Below are positions 11,534 through 23,244 of a stretch of DNA of 64,000 bases, piece by piece. Source of the stretch: Mycogone perniciosa (taxonomy: Eukaryota > Ascomycota > Sordariomycetes > Hypocreales > Hypocreaceae). The position numbers and the translations under genes were made by a program. The notes beneath the pieces are model-generated. The model saw only the letters and a list, made by a program, of their open reading frames with translations. It searched no databases and had not been told where the DNA came from. How positions within the stretch are numbered: the stretch's first letter is position 1; each line of letters begins with the position of its first letter. The stretch is from positions 1 to 64,000 of the forward strand of contig JAOALB010000057.1 in assembly GCA_025331125.1 (NCBI GenBank), in the 5' to 3' direction.

Positions 11534-11992
11534 GCTCGTCCACTGAGTATGGATGTATGTCTCGTTGTCTCAACTTGATATGGCAAAGAATAGGACTTCA
11601 GGAGGTATGGTTGGAATAGTCGGGAATGTTTGGGACGGTTGGTAATAATATTTTGCGAGAGATTTGTCAGCATTTAATTAGCCTCAAGTTTGTGGGAAAT
11701 GGCTCGAATCTGAGAAACAGCTCCTTTATAAGAAGATATTTCCTTTATATATTGAAGATCGCCTGTTAATAATGCTTGACCCAGAACTCAAGCTCTCCCC
11801 TGACGCGCCACAGTGGCCATGCGCCTCAGCGGGGCTCAGCAGCTCTCCCTCCCGATAAGATAAGCCATCAATGGCGAACTGATGCCAAACGCGCATCCAT
11901 TGAATCCGATTCCAATCCTCCTCCTCTCCTTTCTCTTCCTCCAACTTGATTGCATCACCATCTCGGCAGCTTAATCGCCTCGCACAGCGACA

Positions 11993-13387
11993 ATGCTCTC
12001 TGGCGTCCTCATCTTCAACCAAAAGGGCGAAAACCTCATCTTCCGCGCCTTTCGCAATGACTGCCGCCCGCGCCTCGCCGACGTCTTCCGCATCCAAGTC
12101 ATCTCCAATGCTCAGGTCCGATCGCCCATTCTGACGCTGGGGAGCACGACCTTTAGCCATGTGAAGCATGAGAACATCTACCTGGTGGCCATCACCAAGA
12201 GCAATGCCAACGCCGCGCTGGTCTTCGAGTTCCTGTACCGGCTCATCCAGCTCGGAAAGGGGTACTTTGGCAAGTTCGATGAGGAAGCCGTCAAGAATAA
12301 CTTTGTCTTGGTATACGAGCTGTTGGATGGTTCGTTCGCCCTTCTTCACCCTTTGCTTCAAGGGCATATTTGGCATATATCTGGGGGTGGCTCTCTCTGA
12401 CGTTGGGATACAGAAATCATCGACTTTGGCTACCCGCAGAATACCGAAACGGATACCCTCAAGATGTACATCACCACTGAAGGCGTCAAGTCCGAATCGC
12501 GTCCCGAAGACACCTCAAAAATCACGATGCAAGCTACCGGCGCTCTGTCATGGCGCAAAGCCGACGTCAAGTACCGCAAAAACGAGGCCTTTGTCGATGT
12601 CATAGAGGACATCAACCTCCTCATGTCTGCCACCGGTTCAGTGCTGCGAGCAGATGTCACTGGCCAAATCGTCATGCGAGCGTATCTCTCCGGCACGCCG
12701 GAATGCAAATTCGGTCTCAACGACAGATTGTTGCTGGACAATGACGGCCTACTCAGCCTTCCGAGCGGTAATAAGATGGGCACCAAAGCTACCAAGGCAG
12801 CAGCGGGAAGTGTTACGTTGGAAGACTGCCAGTTCCACCAATGCGTCAAGCTGGGCAAGTTCGACACGGACAGAATCATCAGCTTCGTGCCCCCAGACGG
12901 CGAATTCGAACTGATGCGCTACCGCTCCACCGAGAACGTAAACCTCCCCTTCAAAGTCCACGCCATTGTCAATGAAGTTGGTCGCACAAAAGTCGAGTAC
13001 AGCATCGGCGTCAAAGCCAATTTCGGCTCCAAGCTGTTCGCCACAAACGTCATCATCAAGATCCCGACACCACTGAACACAGCCAAGATCACAGAGCGAT
13101 GTACACAGGGCAAGGCCAAGTACGAGCCCAGCGAGAACGTCATAGTCTGGAAGATCGGCCGGTTCACGGGCCAGAGCGAATATGTCCTCACTGCTGAAGC
13201 CATTCTCACCAGCATGACGAATCAACGAGCGTGGAGTCGGCCGCCGCTCAGCATGAACTTTAGTCTGTTGATGTTTACGAGTTCCGGTTTGCTAGTGCGG
13301 TATCTGAAGGTATTTGAGAAAAGTAATTACTCGAGTGTGAAATGGGTGCGATATATGACAAGAGCTGGTTCATACGAAATCAGGTGA
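11993..13387 (+). CDS. apm4: AP-2 complex mu subunit (clathrin adaptor)
   Basis: Two exons, 11993-12329 and 12414-13387, with an 84-bp intron, give 436 residues, the usual size of mu2. The splice restores YELLDEIIDFGYPQNTE exactly. The N-terminal longin-like domain (MLSGVLIFNQKGENLIFRAF) packs into the adaptor core. The C-terminal mu-homology domain, from about residue 165, binds Yxx-phi sorting signals and membrane phosphoinositide; LMRYRSTENVNLPFK and VKWVRYMTRAGSYEIR are its landmarks. The complex sorts plasma-membrane cargo into clathrin-coated vesicles and in filamentous fungi supports hyphal tip growth. A consensus donor (GTGAGT) overlaps the stop codon region at 13385-13390, so an alternative last exon of one or two residues is possible. 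The symbol follows the S. pombe name. Confidence 0.93.
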
Positions 13388-16300
13388 GTGCATTACAACC
13401 AACTCCATTGCCCTAGTCGTTCAACAGTATTGACAGGCCTTAGATTCTAAAATGATTTTACTAATGCATGATGGGACGTGGCATGTATGGCGTTGATGGA
13501 TATATCGGCAAAACTCCTGGTATCTTTACACTATCTATTAATACACATTCAATGAACAATTCGCCTAGGTCAACCAATACCGTCTTCGTTCCACATGGAA
13601 TGCGCGACTCTTCAGGACTGTGAGGTCAGCAGCAGGTGAAAGCACATTGAACCCAAGGGCTTACGATCCTGCCGCCCGAAGTTTGAGAACTACTACTAGC
13701 ATGAACACAGATTGGCACAGGCATCGGAACCAACTGAGAGAGCAGTCCGGAGCACAGTTGTGGACGATCAGCCCTGGCAAGCCATTCTGGCATTCCCCTG
13801 GATCACACATCGCCCTCGGATCAGCCCGCGGGTGGTTGCATAATATAATCAGATGAACTTGTCGGACAAGCTGACTTGCCAAAAATATCTGGACAACCTG
13901 TCACACCATGCGCTTCAAGATTGAGGGGCAAGGTCTTTGATCTAATTGCTCTATTTACGAGGATGATGTTCCACTACTAACCTGTTGACGAAATCATAGT
14001 CATGCCGAGTGTTTGGATCCGAGAAATCCGCTGTCCATGTTACTTGATGGCTGGCTTGGCCACCCGTCACCCCAAGAAAGTTCCATCTCATTCGGTCCGA
14101 AGGAGCTGCTGCAACGGGACCAACATCCTCCAGGCAGCATTGTTTCGAAAGCGAGATTCTTGGGGAATCATCTCCTTGGAAGGCAGTGCTCAGCTCTTCA
14201 ACCACATGGTCCAGACCCAATATTGGCTTTGGCACATGATTCTCGGCGTCGACAAGCTCGGTCTCTGATCCCTTTCAACCAACAGTCTCCCTTTCGTGTA
14301 TCATGACGATGGAGATACCACGGTGTTTTCTTGTACGCAGGTATGACGAAATGCTCTATGCGGCGGCCTCCTGTGCGCCTTTTTCTAGTCAGCGATGCGT
14401 GTTTGCCGCGTGTGTTTTTGCCCATGCCTCTTGGACGTTTTTGTGCGACCACTTCTCCCACGTTTCTCCACCTGCTCTCCTCACTTCAATTGCCAAAGAG
14501 AAATATTCATGCAGCTACGTCGCCGGCTTGGCCGGTAACTAAAGTGTTTTTTTACTGAATGAGAACTGTTGCTCTGTGATTTTGGGATTATCACCCTCGG
14601 TCAGAGATGAATCATGTCGGTTGGACGTGCAAAACTGGCTTATCAAGCATGACAGGCGTGGAAATACCACTGATGCAAGCGTGGAAGTTGGCTGTTATGT
14701 TACAGGAGCTTCACTTGGGGACACTGGATTTAGGCATTAGCTCGAGGCTTGTGATGGCCCTTTCGGGGCCTCTTCCACGAACGCCACGAGGAGGATTCGC
14801 TTCCACAGAGCAAGTTCACATCTTCCAAGTTCAGTGGTATTCTCAGGGCGGTAGTATTCGGTATCTCCTAGATCGCACAGCCATTGAACTTCAGCTGTTA
14901 TTCAGCCATGCAAGGTTCATCACAGCTTGCCATCTCGCATCAGGCACCGAAATATCCAATCTTTAGAGTATCACTGGCAAGAAATAGGCCCTGGTGGCAC
15001 CAACAGCTCCCACGAGGGTTTCGCATCACCGGTCTGCTGTCACCCAAAGTTTGAATCCGACCAACATTCTAGAAGGTTTCGATACCTTTGCACGGGCAAA
15101 TGTCTCTCTTTCCACAACAATTCCTCATGCTTTACCCCGACGAGAGACACATGTCAGGAGAAGTGTCTGTCTCATGAAAAGCCATGCTGCATCCCGCCTC
15201 TCTTAAAATTGAGTACTATATCCTACACACGTGTTGTCAATAACAAGGCTTCTCCTGGGGTATGCTCCCCTTTGGACATCGCCACGAAGACTGTTGGAAA
15301 GTTGTTCCAAGTCTCCTGTGTCTCACCTCTGTGCTCCCCTTCCACGCCGATGTTCACCTCCTCATTGGTGAAAGTCCGAGAAGAACCTTGCCCCTCCTTC
15401 AGAGATGCCAAAAAAGCACGAGAGTATCGGTACAGAAACAACAAGACGGCTTAATTTTGGGCCTCGTTTCGTGACAAGCAGTCATACCATGGCTTCAAGA
15501 ATCAAGACACCCTTGCGGTCGCTAGCTCTTCCTGTTGCCAAAGTCCCTTCACTAATAGGCGAACGCCGAGGGGCAAAGAGAGCCTCGATTGAGGAAGATG
15601 ACAAGACTTGTGCGCATCGGAGACCGTACTATTGTGTATAAATGCAGTGGTATTCCCATCAACTTGAGAGCAGCATCAGCGACAATCTCCTTCAGAACCA
15701 ACGGCCGCAACAGGCGAAAGTGACGCTTACATCCATCACAACTGTTGCCTCATACCTCCTCGGAGCATTTGCACTGCCAATTCTCCGAGGCATAGACCTA
15801 GGTACTGCATCACTCTGAGCAGTTGGAATCAAGAGCTTTTCAACTTCATGAACTTGAACCGAAGCTTCTCCCTTCGGACAAAGACCGCTTCCAAGCATCA
15901 ACCCCTGCACATTCTGTGGATTTGTCAACTTGTCGTACAGCCGCCTCTCAGCGACTCAACATACCTTGACAGGACTCGACCTGCTGTTTCCCCAAAACAC
16001 GGGAGAAAGCGTTGCTCTATCTTGAGAAGACAACTACAATTTCACCAAGTCTTTGTGGAAAATCCTCGCAGGAGCCCTTTCCAGCATACGAGAAAAACAC
16101 AACGCCACTGGCTGCCTGACGGAGCACTTTGCTTCCAGTTTTCATCTCGATCTTCGACAGGCGGGCTGCCTCTTCTCCCCATCCTTCCCTTCTTGCCCCC
16201 TCTCAGACAGCGGCCGCCTTCTCGGCCTACTTCCCCTCAAAGGTGCTTCTCCTTGGGGAACACAAGAGAGAGACACCAAGCCACTTTTCGCCTTGAAAAA

Positions 16301-16467
16301 ATCCAGTTATCTCAAGCCTTGTTGGTGTTGGGATACGGAAGGATATACGCTGCCGGCCGAGACACTTACAGGCCCGTACAACCCGCCGCCGAAAATTATC
16401 GGCCCCCCTTTTCTTCTTCCCGATTCACCACCCTACCCTCCACCAAGTTCAGCCCCCTGGAGACACC
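13388..16467. other. 3 kb spacer without a supported gene
   Basis: Many short frames occur on both strands, but none shows a domain, signal peptide or consistent codon character. The last 400 bp are the probable promoter and leader of the first cysteine-rich gene. A non-coding RNA or a long spliced 5' leader is possible, but sequence alone does not show it. Confidence 0.5.
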
Positions 16468-16851
16468 ATGTGCAGGTTCTCCTACGTCCACTACCACCAC
16501 CAGGCCCCCTGCACACACCCCTCGTCTCTCGTAGTCCGATACTCGTACTGCGGACAGGCCCCGGTCAACCCGATCACCAGCGAGGTCACCCCGTGTCTCT
16601 CTGCGCTGCTTGACCCGACGCACGGCCTGTACCCGGATAACCCTTGCGCGAGGGGCAACTGCCTCATCTCCCCCGCCTGCAGCTCGGGCACATGCCGTCT
16701 GCAGGATCTGAACGGGAGGTGGGTGTGCTGCAAGTGTAAGCGCGGAGGCAACATTTATCGCGCCTGTCACCATCGGAAGAAGGGCTGTCCGGATACCTTT
16801 TGCTACCATGACATTTGCGGGAGCTGTACCCAGGATATCGAGTTGATGTGA
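16468..16851 (+). CDS. Cysteine-rich small protein, copy 1 of 3
   Basis: An open frame of 127 residues with 16 cysteines. It begins MC, then has a C-x-H-x-S element near residue 15 (CTHPSS), a central WVCCKC after a Gly-Arg, and a C-terminal CYHDICGSC. These elements recur in the same order in the proteins at 18121 and 20102, so the three are paralogues. The Cys/His pattern suggests a small zinc-binding fold; there is no signal peptide, which points to an intracellular protein. The start context (GACACCATGTG) closely resembles that of copy 2. I do not recognise a named domain and assign no function. It is the longest of the three at the N-terminus and the most diverged. Confidence 0.7.
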   Translation: MCRFSYVHYHHQAPCTHPSSLVVRYSYCGQAPVNPITSEVTPCLSALLDPTHGLYPDNPCARGNCLISPACSSGTCRLQDLNGRWVCCKCKRGGNIYRACHHRKKGCPDTFCYHDICGSCTQDIELM

Positions 16852-18120
16852 GGAAGCCTGGAGCGATGAGAGCCTTGTTGACTGACGAAAGTGAGACATA
16901 TGTGTCGGGGATACTGTGTTGATGGAGCCTTGGGGTTACACGAATCTGCGTACGGCTTGATTCGGAAGCCATTTATGCTTGTGATGGATGGCTGGCCTCG
17001 GCTTTCCTCGATTTCCTCACAGCCGAGAGATGGGAGTGCGTAATGAGGGCGACCAGAGGTCAGTGAAGGAGGTGTGGGCTGTTCTTGATGCCAAGTCGTG
17101 ATCTCTTTGGATCGCATCTTTTCTCTTTTCTTCGCCATGTGTTCATACCATGTTATTATTAGACTTGCAATGCTACACAGACAACAAAAACATGCTCATT
17201 CACGTAAGCCTGCATCAAGAACCCGTTTCCGTCACTCACAGCCAACAACCATGTGAAGCCATCCGCATCTTCTCATCTCGCCTCCAAAGAATTGGATCAC
17301 TCACTCGCTCACTCACCATCTTCCCGCCCATCACACCGTCGTACACGTATCCCCAATACATACACTCTACACAAATCTACCCGAGTCCTAATCCAGTGAC
17401 CTTGAACGTTTCCCTCCCATCCACCTTTTTTCTACACCTTTTTTTTAAATCGTCCAGCTCGTGTCGGTTCGACCTTCTTGATCGACGTGAGCAAAACCTG
17501 GCTGCCACGTTTTTTTTTCTTTCTTTTTTGATAACTTTTGCTCACGGTTCTCGTCAATGAGGGCCAATATTATGAACCGAAGATCTTCAGCTGTATCATA
17601 AGCGAGGGCCTCGTCCCAGGGACACCCCAATCGACGTGGTTAGTAGGTTAGGGGGGTGTGCGGTGGTGGTATTGAGCGAAGCAGATGGCTTCGAGTGATG
17701 GTGATTCAGTATTTTGGACAAGGGAGTGAGTGAGTAAGTGAGTGAGTGATGGCTCGGTCGGATGTCTGCTTCACGGGAATGGGAGATTGATGGGTTTGTG
17801 GAGTCTAGATTAGGCGAGTGTGTGAATGAATGAGACAGATATATAAAGGATGGAGGAAGTTGTCGAAGACATCTGTTGATGTGAGATCCAACAAGTATCT
17901 TATTAAAACAAGACAGACAGGTCATCGTCGTGAATCGGATCTTTTTTACTGTCTCAAACGGTGTTCATCACACTCCTATATATTTAACTTCAAGGTCAAC
18001 CCGAATTGCCTCTACTCTCGCATCTATAACCTTCTTCCACAACACCATCGAGAAAACAGCCTACGTAGATCAAGCAGAAAAGTCCACACCAAGTCTCATC
18101 TGCAACTCGACGTCATCACC
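16852..18120. other. Spacer between cysteine-rich genes 1 and 2
   Basis: It contains TC-rich and T-rich tracts (17400-17530) and GTGA-type microsatellite repeats (17725-17755). The last 280 bp look like promoter and leader of copy 2. No separate gene is supported. Confidence 0.5.
17840..17848 (+). promoter_or_regulatory. TATA box of cysteine-rich gene 2
   Basis: TATATAAAG lies about 280 bp before the start codon at 18121, implying a leader of roughly 240 nt or a spliced one. Confidence 0.45.
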
Positions 18121-18441
18121 ATGTGCCACCAAACCACCCACCACCTCCTCTGCGAGCACACCTCAACGCAGATGCACTACTGCGCCGAGGCCACCTCCAA
18201 CGGACGTATCCCATGCAAAAACTACACCCGAGAAACCATCCCCTACCCGCCACCAGCAAAACACTCGCCGGCGCCTCGCTGCCCCCTCGCCAGTTGTCCC
18301 TTTGAGAAACTTGGCGGTCTTTGGACCTGTTGCTGGTGTGGCTACAACTCCAACGAGGCTGGGCGATGTGGCTGCATCATGATCCATGAGGGGAGCCTGT
18401 TCGAGTGCGAGCACATCTGCTGCCCGACGTGCAAGCCATAA
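18121..18441 (+). CDS. Cysteine-rich small protein, copy 2 of 3
   Basis: 106 residues, 15 cysteines, in the strong start context CACCATGTG. It follows the family plan: MCHQ, then LLCEHTS, an HYC, a proline-rich linker ending CPLASCPF, the core GGLWTCCWCG, and a C-terminal CEHICCPTCK. The order MC - C.H.S - YC - CP..C - W.CC.C - C.H..C..C is shared with the other two copies. Metal binding is inferred from the Cys/His spacing; no signal peptide or membrane segment is visible. It sits 1.3 kb after copy 1 and 1.7 kb before copy 3, all on the same strand, as expected of tandem duplication followed by divergence. Confidence 0.72.
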   Translation: MCHQTTHHLLCEHTSTQMHYCAEATSNGRIPCKNYTRETIPYPPPAKHSPAPRCPLASCPFEKLGGLWTCCWCGYNSNEAGRCGCIMIHEGSLFECEHICCPTCKP

Positions 18442-20101
18442 TGAGGGGATCAAAGACCGCGCCAGACATGGGGCGAGGAGCCCCCGTGGTGCTTTGGCTG
18501 GTTGTAAGTCACGGTTGGCTAGGCAGGAATAAGCGCTGTCAATGGGGGAACTGGGTAGAGGGGGGAGGAATCTGTCGGATCTTTGTCCATCTGTGTCATC
18601 GGAACAGGTCAATTGGTGATGAGAAGGTAATGTTTGCTTCGTTTGAATAGGGGTGTCAAGGATATCGGAATGGGGCTGCAGCAGGGTGGATTTGTGATTA
18701 GTAGTTGAGAATTTGATTGGAATCCATTTATATCCCGGGACGGGATTTCATGCATACTGCTCCTGATAGATCGTATTTTGACTTCCTAGTCAAGGATGTA
18801 GCAAGGACTCAGGTATCACAAGGCTGAGCCCGGAAGGCCCGTTCGCCGCAGCAAGATTTGTCAGTATACCATCCTTGCAGCCACTCGATCTCGATGACTT
18901 GACGCGTAGTCTCGTATTCTTTCCGGTGGGGACCTTAACCAGGGTTTCTTGCCGTCCGGTGAGTTGAGGCCCTATCAATTACATGTGGTATGACGCAGAC
19001 AGATCTTGTGGCGTGCATGATGAGATCGACGGGCCCTGTAAGAAATCCTTGGCGGTACACAGTCCCATATACTGTTTCGGGAGAGGGTCATGGTATGTAA
19101 GAGACTAAAATCGGAACAGAAGGGTCAGTGAAAGTCCCAAACCCAGTGTTGCGGCGGATGTTTCCCTCCATTCCGGCGTGGTGGGTGGCTCAGGTTTGTT
19201 TCTACCAACATCCAGGACATCGGGTGGAATAGTACAAAGATAAAGGCCTTGGAACCATGAATTCTCCTATAGGCTCGTGGTAGTGTAACAAAATGATTCG
19301 CATTCTGACCAGCAGATTTGCGTCAGTGGCCAAGATTCACACTGGTGAAGGCACATCGGCTGCAAAGCATCGGCTGCAAAGGACAGCCCAGTCGAGTAGA
19401 GAGCATCAAGAGGATTTATCAAGCCGCAGCTATATTCCAGCCTGACGATCATGAGGTAATCCTCAGCTTGGTTGACTGATGGGCCACTTAGCCCTTGGTA
19501 AAGGATCAAGTTGCCTACGACGTCGCACAAGCAACAGGGTTCAGAATGTTGGGGTGCACACAGCCGAGACATTGGACAGAAGCCTTGGCATATTGCTCCA
19601 GGTCCTCTCCTAACCTGGCTCCCGGAATGATGGCTGTGGAAGTGCAGTATCTTGCATATGTCGATACAGAGGAGTGGCACGCGAACAGGGTATCGATGGC
19701 GCGCAGGCCTATGATGTTGAATGGACACCACAGAATCCGACGCCTGAGGGGTGAGAAGCATGTCTCAGCACCGACAAGGGAGATGAGAGATGAGAGAAGA
19801 TGCCGCGGAGTTGAGATGAGATCACTCTGGTTTCGCCGTAGAGCTGCCGCCTCCATGTCGTAGAGGGTCATCTGCACCTCGTTGGTACGTCGCCTCCCGA
19901 CATGCAGCTATTGCGGAGAAGGAAATGCCGCGAACCACAGGGCCAGCTTCTCTATAAAGTCAGAGGATCGACGCTCTTCAACCTTTGAGTGGCCATCATG
20001 CTTCGAGTTCCTGTGCAAAACCACCCCTACCTATCCATATCGATACCTGTTCGTTGCCGGTTCCAAGACAATATTCACTAAAGATCAAACATTCACCAAC
20101 A
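18442..20101. other. Spacer between cysteine-rich genes 2 and 3
   Basis: No supported gene. A minus-strand frame at 19267-19761 is open for 164 codons but shows no motif. The last 150 bp hold the copy 3 promoter. Confidence 0.5.
19953..19959 (+). promoter_or_regulatory. TATA box of cysteine-rich gene 3
   Basis: TATAAAG lies about 149 bp before the start codon at 20102, a typical distance. Confidence 0.5.
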
Positions 20102-20804
20102 ATGTGCCACGGCCATCCTCGATTCCACTCTTGTGAGCACACATCCCTCATCTGGTACTATTGCCCTTCAGCCTCCATTGATCTCAACACTGGCTATGAA
20201 TCGCCATGTGGCAAGGTGCAATTTTCGAGATACCAGGGAAGCAATCTGCCGTGCCCTCTGAGGAATTGCCAGTTCTCAGACAAGGGCGGCAGTTGGATGT
20301 GCTGCAAATGCCAGCAGGGGCCCAATACCCAAGGTTGGTGCTCAACGCCAATAACGAGCGTCGAGGAGAACTCGGTCTTATTGGCGCTGGAAGAGGGCCA
20401 ACGGACATGTGACCATGGCTGTTGTGAGGACTGCATCAAAGTCGGTAGGTCAAGCACATGGCTTTATTCCCTTGCGTCGACAACCGTCATGATAGAATAG
20501 AGCTGTGTGCTAACCCAGCAGCATTGCAGACCAGAGTCGCAGCTCTTCTCCAAATAGGATATTACATGAGGCTCGGAAGGGAGGGTCTTCGTCAAAGAAA
20601 TCCACGAGCAAGTCGTCCTCCCGATCGTCTCATCGATGCGAATCCCCCTTTGCACGAATGTCTCTGAACAAAGTTCAGGAGAAGCCCTCGACGGGGACAG
20701 CATCTTCATTGTCCGGCAGTGCCGCGTACAAAATCGAGCTGGACTATCGATCTAAGAAGGCCAAGCAACCCAAGAAGAGCTGCAAGTCGAAAACCAAAGA
20801 ATGA
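20102..20804 (+). CDS. Cysteine-rich protein, copy 3, with basic Ser-rich tail
   Basis: The first exon (20102-20444) carries the family pattern: MCHGHPRFHSCEHTS, YYC, CPLRNCQF, GSWMCCKCQQG and CDHGCCEDC. Reading through gives a short protein stopping at 20500. I prefer splicing at GTAGGT (20445) to the TTGCAG at 20529: this 85-bp intron opens a frame to 20804 and gives 205 residues. The second exon is strikingly rich in Ser, Lys and Arg (SRSSSPNR, KGGSSSKKSTSKSSS), which is unlikely by chance and resembles nuclear or RNA-binding tails. A neighbouring acceptor at 20521 would give a different, less convincing 49-residue tail. Copies 1 and 2 have no visible equivalent of this tail, so it is either a gain here or a loss there. 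Confidence 0.65.
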
Positions 20805-23244
20805 AAGACGATCAAGATTGAATGGGCATTACTGGAATATGCAAATGTTGGTCAGACTGTCACGAAATCAGGCGAGAAGACGTCGTCTTTGCATTTTTGC
20901 CTTGACAGGTTGGCCACCGGGTCCTCTGTCGAGTCAAATATGCTGTACTTCATGCTTCATACTCGGTAATATAATGTGTGCTTTTTAGATAATCGTTGCA
21001 TGAGACCCAAATGAATACCATCCCATGCGCCGAATAGCATCTCACGAGTCAACAGATTCCTAACGATTCGAAGTTCATGGATCACTGATTGGCTGAACGA
21101 CTAGGGGCGCCACTGGCTTCAATGGCTTGCGAAAGAGCGAGCTATCCATCGAATGATGCGACGGCGTCAGATGGTGGCCATGGAATGGAAGAAGCCGCAA
21201 ATAGCCACGAGGGCAACGACGGGCTGAGAGCTGCAAGCCCCTGGAGAGCCACGTGCCATGGCGCTCTCCCGACAGGGATAGGTTCACACTGGAATGCCCA
21301 GAGTCGCAAATGTCCCTCGGAGAAGTGTGTCGTCGATGCTTGGTGATTGGCGCAGACAGAACGCCTCAGCTGAAGGCTCAGGGCCTGACGAGACGAAAGG
21401 AGCCGTGGCTCCGGGCGCTCTGCTGTACTCGTACGAAGTACTCGTACTGTTGTGGTGAAGATACGAGAGATGTTGAAGCCGGGAAGCATTCATTGTGCGC
21501 TTTGGCGGACATTTTGGGAGAATCGGTTTGGTTCATCTCTCGCGCCAGTCCTCCATACTCCGTACTGCCGGTTGGCCTAGAGGCGAGTCTGGGTCTAGGC
21601 GTGTTTGCCAGTGAGACATTGATGACAGATAGAGAGACAGCCAGGGAGATGCTTCGTAGATGGATGGCTGGATGGATCTGAAGGGAGTGAGATGGTGAGA
21701 TGGTGAGATAGTAAGAGAGTGGAGGGATTGGATTTCCATGCAACTGGCCCATGGCTTTTTTCCCCGCGGGTCTGAAGGCTCTAAAACCGCCTATGTAAGC
21801 CACTATGCCCGTAATAGTAACGGTTCGCTTAAGGGACATGGCCACCAGGTACCCGCTAACTGAGGCGCTGGAACATCAATTTAATCGCCTTTAGCCGGGC
21901 AGTCATCGAAGACTAATATATAGATAGAGCTTCGTCTGAATCTCAGAAATGCGCAACGAATTGGGACGGAGAATTCGTATCGATTAAAAGATAGACATTT
22001 CATTTATCCACTTAATAATCACGGTTACTATTACTAGGTCTAGGTAGTACTAGTAGTCAGAAGTGAGACCTTTGAAGCAGGTACCCGACAAACAGGTGGG
22101 TTCTGATGGAGAGCCCGCCCTGGAGGCTTTGAGATGAGAGGATGCTCAGGTATTAATATCCACGGAGGGATGGTTTGTTTGTTTATTTGTTTGTTTGTTG
22201 CCTTGTCCCGTGGGAAATGTTTGCCGTTCTGATCTCTCAACTAATATAATACATTTTGTACACTACTAACAGTGCCAGGAATAATAATACGATGCTGTAG
22301 TAATAATACCGCCCCTGATCACTTATACAAGTGGCTCCAGGGCTCCTCAGGGCCCCATTTCTTTTTTGTTCCGGGCGATCCTCCCTGTGGCGCTCTGGCT
22401 TTAGTGCACTAACATCACTAAAACACTTCCCTGCAGCGGGTGTTGCCTGCCAGTAATTGTCCGACCTCGCCAGCTTATTTCTAGTAGACAGGTACTTCGC
22501 TGCAGGTACTCCCTGTGCCCTCCTCACCTCCGGCTCCACCACCACCTTTCTCCTCCAATCTCTCCAATCTCTCCATCATCTCTCTCACTCTCACTCTCCT
22601 GTCTGTTCTTCTCTCTCCCCTTCACGCGTCCCATGTCGCATCCTCTGTCCACCCGCCAAAGCCCCGGACTCGCTCATCGTGCTGCTGCTCCCGTTCGCCT
22701 AGCCGCTACGCACCGCTCTATAATACCGTCTAAAACCGTCAAGGCTGCGCTCCTCTGCCTCTGTTTATCCAAGCGCTGTCCCCAACCACCCCTTCGGCCT
22801 GACACTCAACTTGCGACGAAGACGACCCACGAACTACGACGACAGCGTCGTATCGACTAATCCTACTGCTACTTCGCACTCCGTTCCCCCTTTCGAACCC
22901 CCGCTCGCCAGTAATTGCCGCTGCTTGATCGTCGAGTCGCACTTATCGCCTCCCTCCAAAGGACAAACCCCTGCCTCAGTCTCACTCCATTGACCACCGG
23001 CATCATGCCCACCTCCTTGGACTCGTCTCGCCCAATCATGGCTCCGTCGGTATGTCGCATGTTTCTCTCTAAACGGCTTGCTGTTTCACTACTCTTCTCT
23101 ACGAACACCTTCATTTCGTTTTTCTTGGCGCATTCGTGCATTTCCCTCTTTGAGCTCAAAAGGCCGCGGTGACTGTCCTTCTCGCCCGCTTCCTACACGC
23201 AATCCTAGCAAACATCGCATACTTCTAAACCCAGGGCTGACAAG
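20805..23244. other. Spacer and long leader of the repeat-protein gene
   Basis: 20.8-22.4 kb has no supported gene. It contains a TACTCCGTAC motif (21557-21566), GAGATGGT-type repeats near 21690 and a GTTT microsatellite near 22166-22200. From about 22500 the strand becomes pyrimidine-rich (CTCT tracts), typical of fungal promoters and leaders. An ATG at 23005 followed by a GTATGT donor at 23050 suggests a spliced leader or a short upstream ORF before the start at 23245. Confidence 0.45.

Noticed and set aside
11726..12376. 216-codon minus-strand frame
   Set aside because: Antisense to the first exon of AP-2 mu and its leader; acidic composition is the mirror of that gene.
14927..15454. Cysteine-containing frame considered as a fourth member of the cysteine-rich family
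   Set aside because: It lacks the C-x-H-x-S, W-x-C-C-x-C and C-x-H-x-x-C elements in order; cysteine content alone is not enough.
13620..16534. Several 70-230-codon frames in the spacer before the first cysteine-rich gene
   Set aside because: No domain, signal peptide or coherent splice pattern; the frame at 15848-16534 runs into the leader and start of the real gene.
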